Part shown: piece after piece, positions 1 through 10,689 of the stretch
How positions within the stretch are numbered: the stretch's first letter is position 1
Layout: each line of letters starts with the position of its first letter
Assembly: GCA_947579605.1 (NCBI GenBank)
Contig: OX388317.1
Location: forward strand, 20,727,384 to 20,791,383
Length of the DNA stretch: 64,000 nucleotides
Direction: 5' to 3'
Origin: Athripsodes cinereus
Lineage: Eukaryota; Arthropoda; Insecta; Trichoptera; Leptoceridae
Notes under the pieces: generated by a model
Database searches by the model: none
What the model was told of the DNA's origin: nothing
Seen by the model: the letters and a program-made list of their open reading frames with translations, nothing else
Program-made: the position numbers and the translations under genes

Positions 1-24
1 AACAAAGCCTTGCAATTAATATGT

Positions 25-70
25 TTGGTCGCAACATTTGATTGGTCGCATTACTAATTTTTCCTTTGCA
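25..70 (+). repeat. Repeat G copy 1 (GGTCGCA motif pair)
   Basis: Two closely spaced TTGGTCGCA-type motifs are followed by an AT-rich stretch. The same arrangement recurs at 37699-37745 on the same strand. The shared stretch is short and its element type is unknown. Confidence 0.35.
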
Positions 71-489
71 CTTCTTTTCTGTGCAATATAAGTTGGTGGA
101 TGATACAGAAAAAATATTTCATTTTGGCATAACAAATTTTACAGTTTATTTTATATTCCACTCACCTATGTAAAAATAATTGCGTTGTTATTCATTATCT
201 GTCTATAAAAATTTAAAATAATTATTGCTGGTGGCAAATTGATTACCAACATAAATGTGGCATTAATTAATAAATAATTAATAAATTACCCATACAATTG
301 ACATTTCTGCGTTTAATTAAACGCTTTTTTCATTAATTAATGCCTATTGAACAAAATTACGAATTTAATTTAAATTAATTATATTTTTACCACGTAACAA
401 AGTGTAAAATTAATGAACTTTTATATGGAGTTATGTATCTACTGTTTTAGAGTTTTTTTGAAAATCTGTATTTTCATTCCATTAAATTA
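71..489. other. AT-rich unassigned sequence
   Basis: No coding or transposon signature is seen. It contains a perfect 16-base palindrome GCGTTTAATTAAACGC at 309-324 and several ATTAATTAAT-type stretches. Confidence 0.5.
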
Positions 490-537
490 GTCTACTCTCC
501 TGTTTACCCCATTTGTGGGATACGCCGTGATGGTATA
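490..537 (+). mobile_element. SINE-B 3' end fragment
   Basis: The stretch TTTACCCCATTTGTGGGATA followed by CGCCGTGATGGTATAG matches the end of the SINE-B family (full copy at 26883-27137). The rest of the element is absent. The last 35 bases also resemble the LINE-1 3' end, so a LINE-1 remnant cannot be excluded. Confidence 0.6.
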
Positions 538-683
538 GTTTAGAAGTAATATGTCTACTTCAAACCTACTTACAAAAGATGCCATGATGATAGCTTCTTC
601 TTCACGTCTCTGACCAGGCCACCCTGACGTTGATTTGCCAGGCCATTTGGAAAAATACTTCGCTCTCCTTCCCTCATCACCAG

Positions 684-1055
684 ACTTGCTGCGACTTTAC
701 CCGCTAAGTGTAAGCACTTCAGCCGTCATCTGACGACATTAACCAATGGATAATGATGTGCATCTCACTCTATCAAACTTGCTGCGACTTTACCCGCTAA
801 GTGTAAGCACTTCAGCCGTCATCTGACGACATTAACCAATGGATAATGATGTGCATCTCACTCTATCAAACTTGCTGCGACTTTACCCGCTAAGTGTAAG
901 CACTTCAGCCGTCATCTGACGACATTAACCAATGGATAATGATGTGCATCTCACTCTATCAAACTTGCTGCGACTTTACCCGCTAAGTGTAAGCACTTCA
1001 GCCGTCATCTGACGACATTAACCAATGGATAATGATGTGCATCTCACTCTATCAA
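684..1055. repeat. Tandem array, 93-bp unit, 4.0 exact copies
   Basis: Units start with ACTTGCTGCGACTTTACCCG at 684, 777, 870 and 963, and each is 93 bases. By eye all four are identical to the base, and the array ends exactly at the unit boundary (1055). The unit is less AT-rich than its surroundings. There are no spacers, so it is not a CRISPR array. Identical copies imply a recent amplification or an assembly effect. The unit has no recognised coding content. Confidence 0.95.
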
Positions 1056-1271
1056 GACGTAAATTTTAAGTATCACAATATGGTTCAAAAACGATTTAAG
1101 TTGTGCCTTATATCTAATTTATCTTTTTTTCTTTTCACAGATTTATGAAAATACGACACCTTCATTGCAAAGCAGTTTTAAAAGGTATGTATTTGTAGTA
1201 CATATTTGTGCTAACATTATACTAAACTACAAGACACTCGTATAATTATGATCCAAAGTAATACCAATATA
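1056..1271. other. Unassigned spacer between two tandem arrays
   Basis: AT-rich, with nothing recognised. It separates the 93-bp array from the 42-bp array, whose units are unrelated. Confidence 0.5.
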
Positions 1272-1441
1272 TTTTCGTTATATCAAATATTTGAATCACT
1301 TTAAAGCCTTTTGTTTTCATTATATCAAATATTTGAATCACTTTAAAGCCTTTTGTTTTCGTTATATCAAATATTTGAATCACTTTAAAGCCTTTTGTTT
1401 TCGTTGTATCAAATATTTGAATCACTTTAAAGCCTATTTTC
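1272..1441. repeat. Tandem array, 42-bp unit, about 4 copies
   Basis: TATCAAATATTTGAATCAC recurs at 1281, 1323, 1365 and 1407, a strict 42-base period with only a few substitutions. The last unit is shortened before CGTAAG. Because 42 is a multiple of three, a frame stays open through the array and repeats the peptide NHFKAFCFRYIKYL. This is a product of the periodicity, not evidence of a gene. Confidence 0.92.
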
Positions 1442-1595
1442 GTAAGAAAATAAGCTCGAAGATTTTTACTATTGATCTTCTTCTAGGGGGTTTGACAATA
1501 TAAATTCTTTTACTATCTTCTTCAAAACTAAGGCACGCTTGAATAATAACAAGAACCTTCATAATTGGTTGAAAAATGTGCCGTTTTGAAGAATA

Positions 1596-1660
1596 ACATC
1601 GCAAGGGCCTATTTTAGAACTACAATACCTTCCGAACAAAAGGGTCTTTGACCTTGCATT
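1596..1660 (+). repeat. Repeat E copy 1
   Basis: The stretch around CGCAAGGGCC ... CCGAACAA ... AGGGT matches 40802-40866 on the same strand with a few differences. It is a dispersed repeat of unknown type. Confidence 0.45.
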
Positions 1661-2345
1661 GTTTACAAGTTTTTTGTTCCACAACAAAGGTCCAACAATT
1701 TTTTAACAGCATCTGTGTTAGAAGACCTAAATAATGTTTGCCTCCCGTTGTTTTGTCTCAAATGCAGAGCTTGCCACGTGCCACGCCAAGTAGTGCCTTG
1801 AACACTATGTATGCGGTTTTGAATTCCACCCTTTCTTTTACTTTAAACCAGTGAATATTATCTCTCAGAGGAGGAGCTATCGTCAAAATTTGTTGGATTC
1901 TTTAGTGAAAACAAAAAAACCTAGTAAAGATAAAAAAAACCTTTTACGTTCTTGTATTAAAATATGAATGTTTATCTTTGTTGTACGAAATTCAACAATA
2001 TGTAAATATTAAATAATATTATTTCGAGACGAAATATGAAATTATTTTAGATTTCGTAAACATGTCTTTTTTTTTAAAAAAAAAAAACAACTTGTTATTG
2101 CGTTTAAGACTTCAATGATTCTCAAACTTTTCCTCTGTGTGATTTGTCAGCAAAAACTTTCACCCACGATTTCTAAAGTGAAAACTAGCATTTTCGTATT
2201 GAATAAGTATATAAATGCCAAACGAGATGCATATTATATTACTACTCACTTACATTCGTATTTCACCCTATTGTTGTTTCTTAGAGCATGCTCTAAAAGA
2301 TTGAAATAGACGACGAATGTTCTATATAAATGATTCTTAAAATTT
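1661..2345. other. Unassigned AT-rich sequence
   Basis: No element or gene is recognised. It holds a run of about nine T followed by twelve A at 2067-2088, which is self-complementary. A short open frame at 2115-2309 has no feature that argues for it being coding. Confidence 0.5.
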
Positions 2346-3013
2346 GTGCCGCGACACTATTTGTTCAGTGTGCCGTTTATGATCGCTTATTTGAGAACTA
2401 AATCAAAATTATTACTGTGACATATTATTTTTCATTGCTCTCTGTTCCTTGTTAAATGTGCCGTTTAATAGATTATTATTTTTAAGATTGGTATTTGCTT
2501 TATATTGATTGTTAAATTTGCCGTTTAATGGATTATTATTTTTTAGATTGGTATTTGCTTTCTATTGATTGTTAAATTTGCCGTTTAATAGATTATTATT
2601 TTTAAGATTGCTATTTGCTTTCTATTGATTGTTAAATTTGCCGTTGAATCGATTATTAATTTTAAGATTAGTATTTGCTTTCTTTTAATTGGTAAATGTG
2701 CCGTTTAATCTATTTTTATTTTTAATAATATATGACTATATATTTTTTTGTAATAATGATTTTGTTATTCAATGTTTTTTTTAGTATCACCCATATTTGT
2801 GTAAATATTTAAATTTCAGATATCTAATTTAACGTATAAAATATGTATTTTTATTGATGCGGATTAAAACTGTATTTATTTGAAATATATTAATTTTATA
2901 TCATAATATTCAGTCCCAAGCTTTTTATTTTCAATTAAGTATAGTTTACTATTTTTTTTTTATTTTGTTCTGTGTGCCGTACACACTTTGCTCAGTGTGC
3001 CGTCGCTATGGCA
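2346..3013. mobile_element. Possible GTGCCG-ended element carrying a minisatellite
   Basis: The left end reads TTTGTGCCGCGACACT, then TTGTTCAGTGTGCCGT. The right end carries GTGTGCCGTACACACT, then TTGCTCAGTGTGCCGT, and finishes with GGCACAAAG, the inverse of the first TTTGTGCC. Thus the two sides share a direct GTGCCG...AGTGTGCCGT module, and the outermost bases form a short inverted repeat. A 60-bp tandem array lies between them. No flanking target duplication is clear, so the boundaries and the mobile nature are inference. Confidence 0.4.
2450..2730. repeat. Tandem array, 60-bp unit, about 4.6 copies
   Basis: CCGTTTAATRGATTATTATT recurs at 2461, 2521, 2581 and 2641 and partly at 2701, an exact 60-base period. 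Divergence rises toward the right-hand units. Each unit contains TTTGCCGTTTAA or TGTGCCGTTTAA, so the GTGCCG motif at the edges of the larger element recurs in every unit. Confidence 0.92.
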
Positions 3014-3403
3014 CAAAGTTTCGTAATCCGTGTTGTAAAGTAGACGTAATAGTGGCTTCCTTTGTATTCAACAGATAAGGGATGCAGGATATCCTAGGAA
3101 AGTTTATGCTTTCATATGAATATTACTGCTAGGAGGGGGAGATAAGGAGCGGCATTGTGAACAACTACATACTGCGTGCTGTGCACCTTCACAAACATTA
3201 TGTATACCACGCGAATAGGGGGTTACTTTTTGTTTTGAACTTTGCAAACTGATATCAAAATAAGTATTTTATAATTGTCATATGCAAAAGATTACTTTAT
3301 CCCGTAATACTCTAGTCTATCTTTAAACTCTCTTCAACTATTCACCGTTTTTAATTTAGTTTATATAGCAATAGAATGAGTATCTGAAAAATATGTGTTA
3401 AGT
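3014..3403. other. Unassigned sequence left of a LINE-1 fragment
   Basis: Mixed AT-rich sequence with a more GC-rich patch (3130-3215). No open frame or repeat is recognised. Confidence 0.45.
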
Positions 3404-3610
3404 TTCTGAAAGAGAAGGTGTGAGCAAACGCGGGCGTCCGATAACTATGTGAATCAAATTTTCAAAGACAGATGTGTGCTGAATTAAAGAAATCGCCGTG
3501 TATGTATTAGAAATTGCACGAATGTAGTGAACGAAATAAGTGTGTGATGATAGATCTATGTATATGTATCCTCTCTACATACTCCACTTGGGATATGGCG
3601 TGAGCATATA
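3404..3610 (+). mobile_element. LINE-1 (RTE-like) 3' end, frame-broken
   Basis: This corresponds to the last 60 or so codons of LINE-1, beginning at GCGGGCGTCCG (the RGRPR motif) and running to the CCACTTGGGATATGGCGTGA end. The frame is broken just after RGRP by a deletion and by later indels. It aligns in order with the better preserved copies at 16001-16318 and 27806-28020. Only the 3' end is present, as expected for a 5'-truncated LINE insertion. Tail: TATAG/TATATA repeats. Confidence 0.7.
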
Positions 3611-4440
3611 GTATTATATAAATATATACACATACTTATTAGTTTTAAGATATAGATATATAAATGTTGATTGTTACAGATCGAAATTAAGACTAACAAA
3701 TAAACAAATAAAAATAATTTATCATACTCCCGACGTATGTCACTTTAGCTTGATATGGCTGCGCCGTGCGAATAAGACCAACGTTATATAAAAGGAATTA
3801 TTGTATGTATTTCTCAAAACATAATCGGTGAAAATTATTTCGCCTCAGTATCAATTTCGAATTTATTAATTTTGATTTCTTATTAGGTACAAACATATTT
3901 CTCCAACAACTGTTATTCAGGCTTTGTGTTTTGATTGTCGTGCCAACTCTCCCTGACATTTACAAACACTTGTATTTAATTGTATCCTGGGCGGGTCTGA
4001 AAAGCTCACAAACATTTTTTTATATACTTGTATATTATGAATGTGACATTTTATTCTCTCATAATTTTCCATTCTATCCAAAAGTCTTGCAATAATGTTG
4101 AAACTATTTCCCAAACTATATCACCTTTCTTTGGCAACACGAGTGATCAATTCTAAAAGTTCAAAATTCTCAATGGTGGATACTTCTAAGTAGTCGCTTC
4201 TACATACATATTATATCCACCTCCGTTTTGTGAACCCTTGAATTGATAATATTATTGACTCAAACAATTTACATTGTGTATGTATGTATGTAGGAATAAT
4301 GTGACTTGGAGAAGTAATTCATTCGTTGAGCTGCTTCCGATTAGAAAGTTATGTATAAAGTTTTGAATTATTAATATTATTGGCATTACCTTTCTATTAT
4401 TACATTGTTCTTATAACAGAAATCAGATAAAGAAGCGTAT
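3611..4440. other. Unassigned AT-rich sequence
   Basis: Nothing recognised apart from a short TATG microsatellite (4278-4292). A minus-strand open frame (3917-4114) has no recognisable domain and looks accidental. Confidence 0.45.
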
Positions 4441-4452
4441 TATTTTATATTC

Positions 4453-4703
4453 ATCCCGTGGAGCACCCGGTAAAGAATAGGTCTCCCACTCGTCTCCATA
4501 AGTTTTCGAGTGTCCTGTAAAAGGCAGGTGTTCGAAAAAATAAGACATTTTACATCTCAAATTCGGCGATGAGGTTTGCCACCCATCCTGAATGTCTTAA
4601 TTTTATATTGGCACGGAGAAGACAGCTTGCATGTTTTATATGCAGCTGGTCTGCTGGCTACCCCACTTGTGGGATATGCCGTGATGGTATAGTAGTAGTA
4701 GTA
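4453..4703 (+). mobile_element. SINE-B, full-length copy with 12-bp target duplication
   Basis: The element starts TCATCCCGTGGAGCACCCGG and ends GATGGTATAG(TAG)n. The 12-base sequence ATTATTTTATAT flanks it at 4441-4452 and 4704-4715, marking a retroposition event. The head carries GTGGAGCACCCGGTAAAG and, about 60 bases later, GGTGTTCGAAAAA. These weakly resemble the A and B boxes of a tRNA-type pol III promoter. The 3' end resembles LINE-1 (see 16001-16318). Confidence 0.88.
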
Positions 4704-4715
4704 ATTATTTTATAT

Positions 4716-4802
4716 AATTATCTATCTATGTATCTATGTCATCATGACATCTCACACTTATGGGGTAGCCAGTTGACTCACTGCATCTTATAAACACACA
4801 GA
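4716..4802 (-). mobile_element. SINE-B 3' fragment, inverted
   Basis: On the minus strand this reads TGTTTATAAGATGCAGTGAGTC, then CTGGCTACCCCATAAGTGTG and ATGTCATGATG. This corresponds to the last 80 bases of SINE-B, diverged. It abuts the target duplication of the full copy at 4453-4703. Confidence 0.6.
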
Positions 4803-4846
4803 TTTTTTGGATATATTAAATATGAATCACATGTGGAACAATTTAC

Positions 4847-5737
4847 CAACCATGCTTCTCAGTGAACGCATCTCCACAGCATTTATTATTTTATTCCATT
4901 CTCTTCCTTCTTCAGCCACGTCTATGTTTCGCTTGCCTACATAAGTGTCGGTACAAGAATGGTATTGTGCACTAGCATTTTTACCAGGTTCGACACTCTG
5001 CTATTGCTTACAATGGGTCGAAGTGCACCATTCACTCTAGCACCGGCGACTTTTCTTCCTTGGATGCTCTTGTGAAATCTTCCATCCCTCGCACACAGAC
5101 TTCCCAAATAAACATACTCATTCACTTGCTCTTAACATTCATCGTCAACCTTTATTTCACATATCGTTCTTTCACTCTCTCTTTCAAACACCAGCACTTT
5201 CGTCCTCGCAACATTTGTTTTTAATTTATTTCTACTTCAGCTATCGTACACACATGAAACAATATCTTGTAAATCCATTTCATTCTCAGCCATTAACACT
5301 AAATCGTCTGCATACATCAAAGCATTCACCTGATTTCCATTCAGTTCAACACTTACATTCATTCCTTTCAGAGGTCGTATTCAAAGGTCAAAAAATAGAT
5401 TGAATAGCCACGGAGACATAACACAACCTTGCTTCACTCCTTTAGTGAGGGTAAACCACTCCGAGAGGGTATTGTTTACCCTCACATAAGCGGAACTCCC
5501 CACGTAGAGTGAAGAGATTGCGCGTATTAACTGTGTGCTCACTCCATACTCTGACAGCACGCGCAACAGTCTTTCTTGGTCCACATGATCATATGCCTTC
5601 TCCAAGTCAACAAACGAACAAAAGAACTTCTGGTGTTTACCCAAGAACTTTTCTACGATCATCCTTAGCGAGAAGATTTGATCGGCACACCTTCTACCAT
5701 TTAAAAAAGCTCCTTGGGCATCCCATACCTTACACTC
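4847..5737 (-). pseudogene. LINE-1 reverse transcriptase segment (RTE-like non-LTR retrotransposon)
   Basis: Read on the minus strand, this covers the palm and thumb of a non-LTR reverse transcriptase. Motifs appear in order: AQGAFLNGRRCADQIFSLR near 5716, FVDLEKAYD at about 5614-5588 (first catalytic Asp), KGVKQGCVMSPWLFNLFFD ending at 5381, then after a frameshift NALMYADDLVLMAENE near 5325-5275 (catalytic DD), and EYVYLGSLCARDG near 5122. Beyond 4937 a stop replaces Tyr in LVPTLMYGSE, and the frame continues in pieces as INAVEMRSLRSM to about 4847. Both catalytic motifs survive, but at least three frame breaks and an in-frame stop make it inactive. The endonuclease and 5' part are missing. 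The family resembles sequences often annotated as reverse transcriptase in moth genomes. The clade name RTE-like is from memory. Confidence 0.9.
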
Positions 5738-6719
5738 AATAAAAAATAACATTTCAATATAAAAGTAAGACATTAAGGATAGATAGGAACAAAATTGTAG
5801 GAAGACAACAGAAGTCAGAGAAGCATGTTTTTGCATAAATTTTATTTCTCCTCCATAAAATTTTTCCAAAGTTTCCAGGTATTGTTTTGATTTTTTTTAT
5901 CAATTTCCAACTTTTCTTATGGAAAAACATTCATTTGTGCCTAAATATTTTGGCAACTCCGCTTTTATGAAAATTTTCGATGTAAATATTATTACAGAAA
6001 TAATAAGATTTATACAGTAATGAAACTTTTATTAGTAAATTAAATGAATAGTTCGTTTGTTCTCGTTTTTATTTGTATGTTGACACTAAAATTATGTTAT
6101 GTTTATTTTTTATAGAAAGAGTTGAATCACTTGGGTAATCAAATTATTATTTTCATAGCTGAGAAAACCGTCAAACATTTTTACAACTTGTCACTTTTGA
6201 GAACCCATGAAAAACTTTTCCTGTCATTGTTTTGAAGAGTATTAATGTTTAACCTCCTTATAATTTTTAGTAGATTAAATATTTTTATTAGCTTTAAACC
6301 AAGCTTCGCCATCTACCGAAAAACTTCAAAGTTAAGTGTCACATAATTTAGTTTAGAGGAATGATTTTGCATTGTAGATCGTAATTATTTTATTATTTAA
6401 TATTTAACGATCCAAAAAACACACAAGTAAAAAAATATTTTATAAATACTACTAATTTACCGATTTTTGTCTGTTAAATATATCTTTAGTGGATATACAA
6501 ACATTTGTTTTTACATTTGAATAGACTAGATAAATAAAAGAGAAGAAGTTTTTTTCGTATTAAACTAGGTTTTTCAGATGCGTAGTTTATATAAGTTTTT
6601 AATATGCAGTGAAATGTGATATAAAGCACAGACACTAACACCAGCCTAAACCGATTCGCAAGCGTCAAAGCGGAAAAAATAATCTTCTAGTTTTTTTTTA
6701 TGATCTATAGTTTTTAAAC
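5738..6719. other. Unassigned AT-rich kilobase
   Basis: The LINE-1 similarity stops near 5737 on its 5' side. No further reverse transcriptase or endonuclease motif continues into this stretch on either strand. Nothing else is recognised. Confidence 0.5.
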
Positions 6720-6736
6720 TACTAATATTAATATAA

Positions 6737-6934
6737 CTACTACTACTACTACTATACCATCACGGCATATCCCACAAGTGGGGTAACCAGCAGACCAGCT
6801 GCATGTAAGAAACATGCAAGCTGTCCTCTTCGTGCCAGTATAAAATTAAGACATTCAGGATGGGTGGCAAACCTCATCGCTGAATTTAAGATGTACAATA
6901 ATTAATATAATGATAACATAAAATAAAAACTTCT
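6737..6934 (-). mobile_element. SINE-B, 5'-truncated and chimeric, with 17-bp target duplication
   Basis: The 17-base sequence TACTAATATTAATATAA flanks the insertion at 6720-6736 and 6935-6951. Read on the minus strand, the 3' 160 bases are SINE-B, from TTGTACATCTTAAATTC to a (TAG)n tail. The normal SINE-B head is missing, and the 5' end instead carries about 36 AT-rich bases not seen in other copies. Since these lie inside the target duplication they were inserted together with the SINE, perhaps by template switching during reverse transcription. Confidence 0.82.
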
Positions 6935-6951
6935 TACTAATATTAATATAA

Positions 6952-7690
6952 TGAAAGCTATAAAATTGACTTTTTACATTAAGCCCTTTCCTACGCAAAC
7001 AAACAACAGCCTTAAGAGTGTCATTTTATTTATTTTATCGTTGTCGAGACTTTACTTGTTTGATTTCTAACTTCTTAATAATATTTTTTGTTTTAGTGCG
7101 CGTTATTCACTCGGTTCTACTCATAAACTACAATAAAATTTTACTTAGTAACTTAGTTTTTCATTTATATTTTATTTTTATGTATTTTCTTGTTCTAATT
7201 GAATCGTGATACTTTCTTCCTGTGTTTTTATATCTTCAGACTATGAATTGTTTTTAACCTTGCATATTTTTTTATTATCTTTCATAAATACTTCTCACGA
7301 TCGAAATAAACATTTTGACTGCAAATTTTATTCGCCTTTCTTTATGGAATACTTCGTCATAGTTGATAACATATAATGAAAATATATTTTTTCTACTCAA
7401 TAATCATCTGAAACTATTTTTTTCAGGATTTTGAAGGTTCTGTTAAAATCAAGTATTCATAATGCATCACCTTTTTAATATTTTTCAATTTTACTTAAAC
7501 GTTTGGCATCCATTTTTTAAATATTATTCTACATCTTTTTTTTTACATGCAGTAAGTTCATCGAATACCTCAATCATAGGAAATGCCATATTAGTGATAA
7601 ATGCATTTACTTTTTATTTACTGTATCGAAACATTACTAGTAAAATTCCATGTTGGCTGTAAAGAAAACATCTACTTTAATTTTAGAATA
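6952..7690. other. Unassigned AT-rich sequence
   Basis: Lies between two inverted SINE-B copies. Several short open frames rich in Phe, Ile and Leu simply reflect T-rich sequence. Confidence 0.45.
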
Positions 7691-7840
7691 CTTCTACTAC
7701 TACACCATCACACCTGCTAGTAAGGTAGCCTGCAGACCAGCTGCATTCAATAATCATGCGAACCGTCCTTTCCATGCCAACAAAAAATCAAAACATTCAA
7801 GATGAGTGGCAATCCTCATCGCTCAATTTAAGCTGTAATG
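7691..7840 (-). mobile_element. SINE-B 3' part, diverged
   Basis: On the minus strand it runs GCTTAAATTGAGCGATGAGG, CACTCATCTTGAATG, then CATGATTATTGAATGCAGCTG, and ends in a (TAG) tail. It matches the 3' 150 bases of SINE-B with many substitutions, so it is older than the copies at 4453 and 26883. Confidence 0.72.
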
Positions 7841-8640
7841 TTTGTAGAATCGAGAAATAATCTTCTTTTAATTGAAATAAAATAAAAACGTGTTTTTTTG
7901 TTTTCCCATATTATTTAGTATTTATTATACTTGTATAATATTTCGCGTGATCGAACTGCTTTCTTCTGTCAGTATATACCTATGTTTATCGGATTATCTG
8001 AAATACGCCTTTAGCGTATGTCATATACTCCTTCCATAACCCCATACGTAAGATATCCAAAAGACAAATATTATTATTATTGTAATACTGTATTGATTAT
8101 CCTGTCTGTCCTATTCTGCTTCAAAAGATTTTTTTTGATAATCCTATGTTTTCTTGCAGACAACTTTACAGTCAAACACCGATGTTTTTTTTTATATAAT
8201 CTGATATGTCGTTCTCCAATATACATGTTTTATGAACATGTACAGTAAAACCAGTTTAAACTTCTACGCCACCATGTGTTTATCGGATAGCATCGCTATA
8301 ATGCCATTTCAATCTGAGTACGGAACATTGCCGTAAAAAGAATGGATTTAGGATGATAAAACAACATCATTCTCAAAAAATTTTTGGTGACAAAAAACTC
8401 TTTCCATGTCCAAAAGTGAGATCAATATTTACAAATCCAGATTTATCATAAAATATTTCCTGTAATGCATATTCATGAATACCATCACAACATATATGTC
8501 ACTGGAGTAGCTTGTGAATTCACATTAATTGCATATACCTACGAGTAATTATGTGTGTACTTATGTGTACTGAATGTAGGTGTGTACCGTGGGCCTGGAT
8601 GAATAATATTATTGTTTTGCCTGTGGGTGCCTATGATTAT
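7841..8640. other. Unassigned AT-rich sequence
   Basis: No gene or element recognised. A short match to the SINE-B end near 8475 is too weak to call. Confidence 0.45.
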
Positions 8641-8838
8641 GTTTATTTGTATATTCTATATTGAGACATATAATATAGTATGTCTTACTTACTTGTAAAA
8701 CTTTATATTTGATTTTATATTGAACATAAATAATATTTTTATTTTATTTTTGCTATGTAATGTATGTATAAATTGTTTTGTACTTTTTAAAACTGTAAAA
8801 GGCGAAAGCCGTTTATTGCAATTATAAATAAATAAATA
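8641..8838 (+). mobile_element. Probable LINE 3' untranslated end with AAAT tail
   Basis: The run AAAAGGCGAAAGCCGTTTAT, followed by TGCAATTATAAATAAATAAATAA, has a small GGC-GAAA-GCC hairpin just before an AAAT simple-repeat tail. Similar hairpin-plus-simple-repeat ends occur at 12440-12545 and 53012-53112 in the opposite orientation. No coding part is retained. The left boundary is uncertain. Confidence 0.5.
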
Positions 8839-10516
8839 ATAGACATAAATGTAGTCCTCTTTGTGCCATGTTTTTTAATCATTCAAAATGAGTAATATAT
8901 ATCATTACTGCTGCATAGCAGTTGCTTAATGTCTTTTACGTCATATTGTAATAAAAAAAAATTACATATTTCCTCTTAACACAATTTTATGTTTCTTTTC
9001 ATTAATCATAATAAAAAAATGCTTTCTTTATTTTTTCAAAATATTTTATACAGTTTTCTTTCTGTTCGGTTAATTGATTACCAAATTTAGGTACAAAATT
9101 TATTATAACAATTTCCGTAAATTGAAGCAAAGTATAGACAGGGTGCTCCTGTGCATTTAGGTGTATATGTATGTAGTACATTATATGAGTATAATACCTG
9201 TTGGATGTCTTGTCTTGTCTTCTCCGTATCCTGGAGATGAGAATGGAGGTTGGTTGGTTAGTTCTCCCTGGGCAACGAAGCGGGAAGTGGACGAGATATT
9301 TCGTTCCAGTGATCTCTTTCACTACATTAGCTCTTGAAAGGAATGAGAAGAAGGGGATCGTCGTATAGCTTCTTACGTATAATTCTTTATTTAGTTCAGT
9401 AGAATATTATATTATAGTTACTAGAGTATTATGTACGTATTTATTTACAGAAAATAATACACAGGTGCTCATACTTTTCATACATACACAACACATATTA
9501 CGTCTTCTTCTCATTATTCTATTTGCTTTCTCTCCTAACTACTTTCGATTACATTCTGTTTCTTCTTTTCTTTTTTGGTGCTGTAAATCATTGATCTGTT
9601 AATTAGAAAGTTGCTCCTTTGTTAGTCTTCTTCAGGGCCGTAAACTGGCTGGTGTCTTCTTTGCAGTTATAAACACGATTCTGTTTTCCGCCATCATTTC
9701 TAAAACGTGATGTTTTATTTATTTAGTTAATAAAGTTACAAAAACAAAAATTCTTTCATAATTCAAAAATTATTAATAAACATAATGGTAACTAATTAAT
9801 AAACATACACGTGTATTTGCGCTATAATTATTGTAAATAATATTTTATCATAAACACTGTCTCGAGTAAATGTACGAACCATATCGTATTTACAAGAAAG
9901 CATATTGGCTTGTTTAAAATTTTCCAATTTTTCGTCACTCTACGTTTTCTTAAAATACTGCAGAATAACCAGAGGTATACGTTATTCCAAAATGCTTGAT
10001 GGTTAACTCTCGAAAACTAAAATAATGACTAATTGTTTTTTTTTTACCCAGGGTATAATCAACTTTATCCAAATCACACTTAATCCATTTTTTCGCACGA
10101 TACGCCAATTTTTATCAGGAATCTTCATCTTTGCCCTCGCCTTTATACCATTTATTTGGGAAGAGCTTTTCTAGTTCTCATCTTCCAAGTTTTCCGATCC
10201 CCTGCATCCTCCGAACGCCTCTGCCTCCTTATTTTTATCAGAAATAAACACATAAAATAAAATAACGTCTAATGGTATGCAGTGTTGATAGTATCACTAC
10301 ATATTTTGTTTTTATTCAAATAGAGTATTTAAATCAGTTATCATTTATCATAAATATGATGTTATCTCATCCATCTAACACTTAACAAAAAATATTTATA
10401 CTATTCCAAATAGAAAAAAGCAAGAATTTGTCATTTTTCAGTTCAATTCGTCTACTCTTTTCCATGTTCAAAGGCCATTCACTCGTTTACGAGTTATCAG
10501 GAAGCTTAAATTTGTT
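8839..10516. other. Unassigned sequence, with one possible old repeat
   Basis: Mostly AT-rich with no coding signal. 9180-9350 is less AT-rich but shows no motif I can name. 10125-10235 (TTTGCCCTCGCCTTTATACC ... TCCGATCCCCTGCATCC) reminds me of a common moth LINE-derived sequence, but I cannot confirm it. Confidence 0.4.
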
Positions 10517-10519
10517 TTT

Positions 10520-10689
10520 AAAAAGATATATCTGGGCTTATGTTAAAAACCCAAATACAACCTTATACACCTTTCACAGTAAGTTATAAAAGCTTGTGTC
10601 GTGGAAGGAGAGTTCGCCGGCGCCCGAAATCGAAACACGGACCTCACGTGCACGAGGCTGAGACTCTACCTCCAGACTACCGACGAAAT
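10520..10689 (-). mobile_element. SINE-A (tRNA-like), diverged
   Basis: Read on the minus strand it begins TTTCGTCGGTAGTCTGGAGG and continues through a B-box region (TTTCGATTTCGGG), CTTTTATAACTTACTGTGAA and GGTGTATAAGGTTGTATTTG, to a 3' end near CCCAGATATATC. The order matches the better copies at 20380-20544, 26273-26440 and 49434-49575. Substitutions in the B box suggest the internal promoter is degraded. Confidence 0.82.

Noticed and set aside
684..1055. CRISPR-like direct repeats
   Set aside because: Units follow each other without spacers, and the window is animal nuclear DNA.
1291..1503. 70-residue open frame with repeated NHFKAFCFRYIKYL
   Set aside because: It lies in a 42-bp tandem array. 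A period divisible by three keeps the frame open without selection.
8462..8530. SINE-B fragment
   Set aside because: Only a TACCATCACA-like match remains, too short against an AT-rich background.
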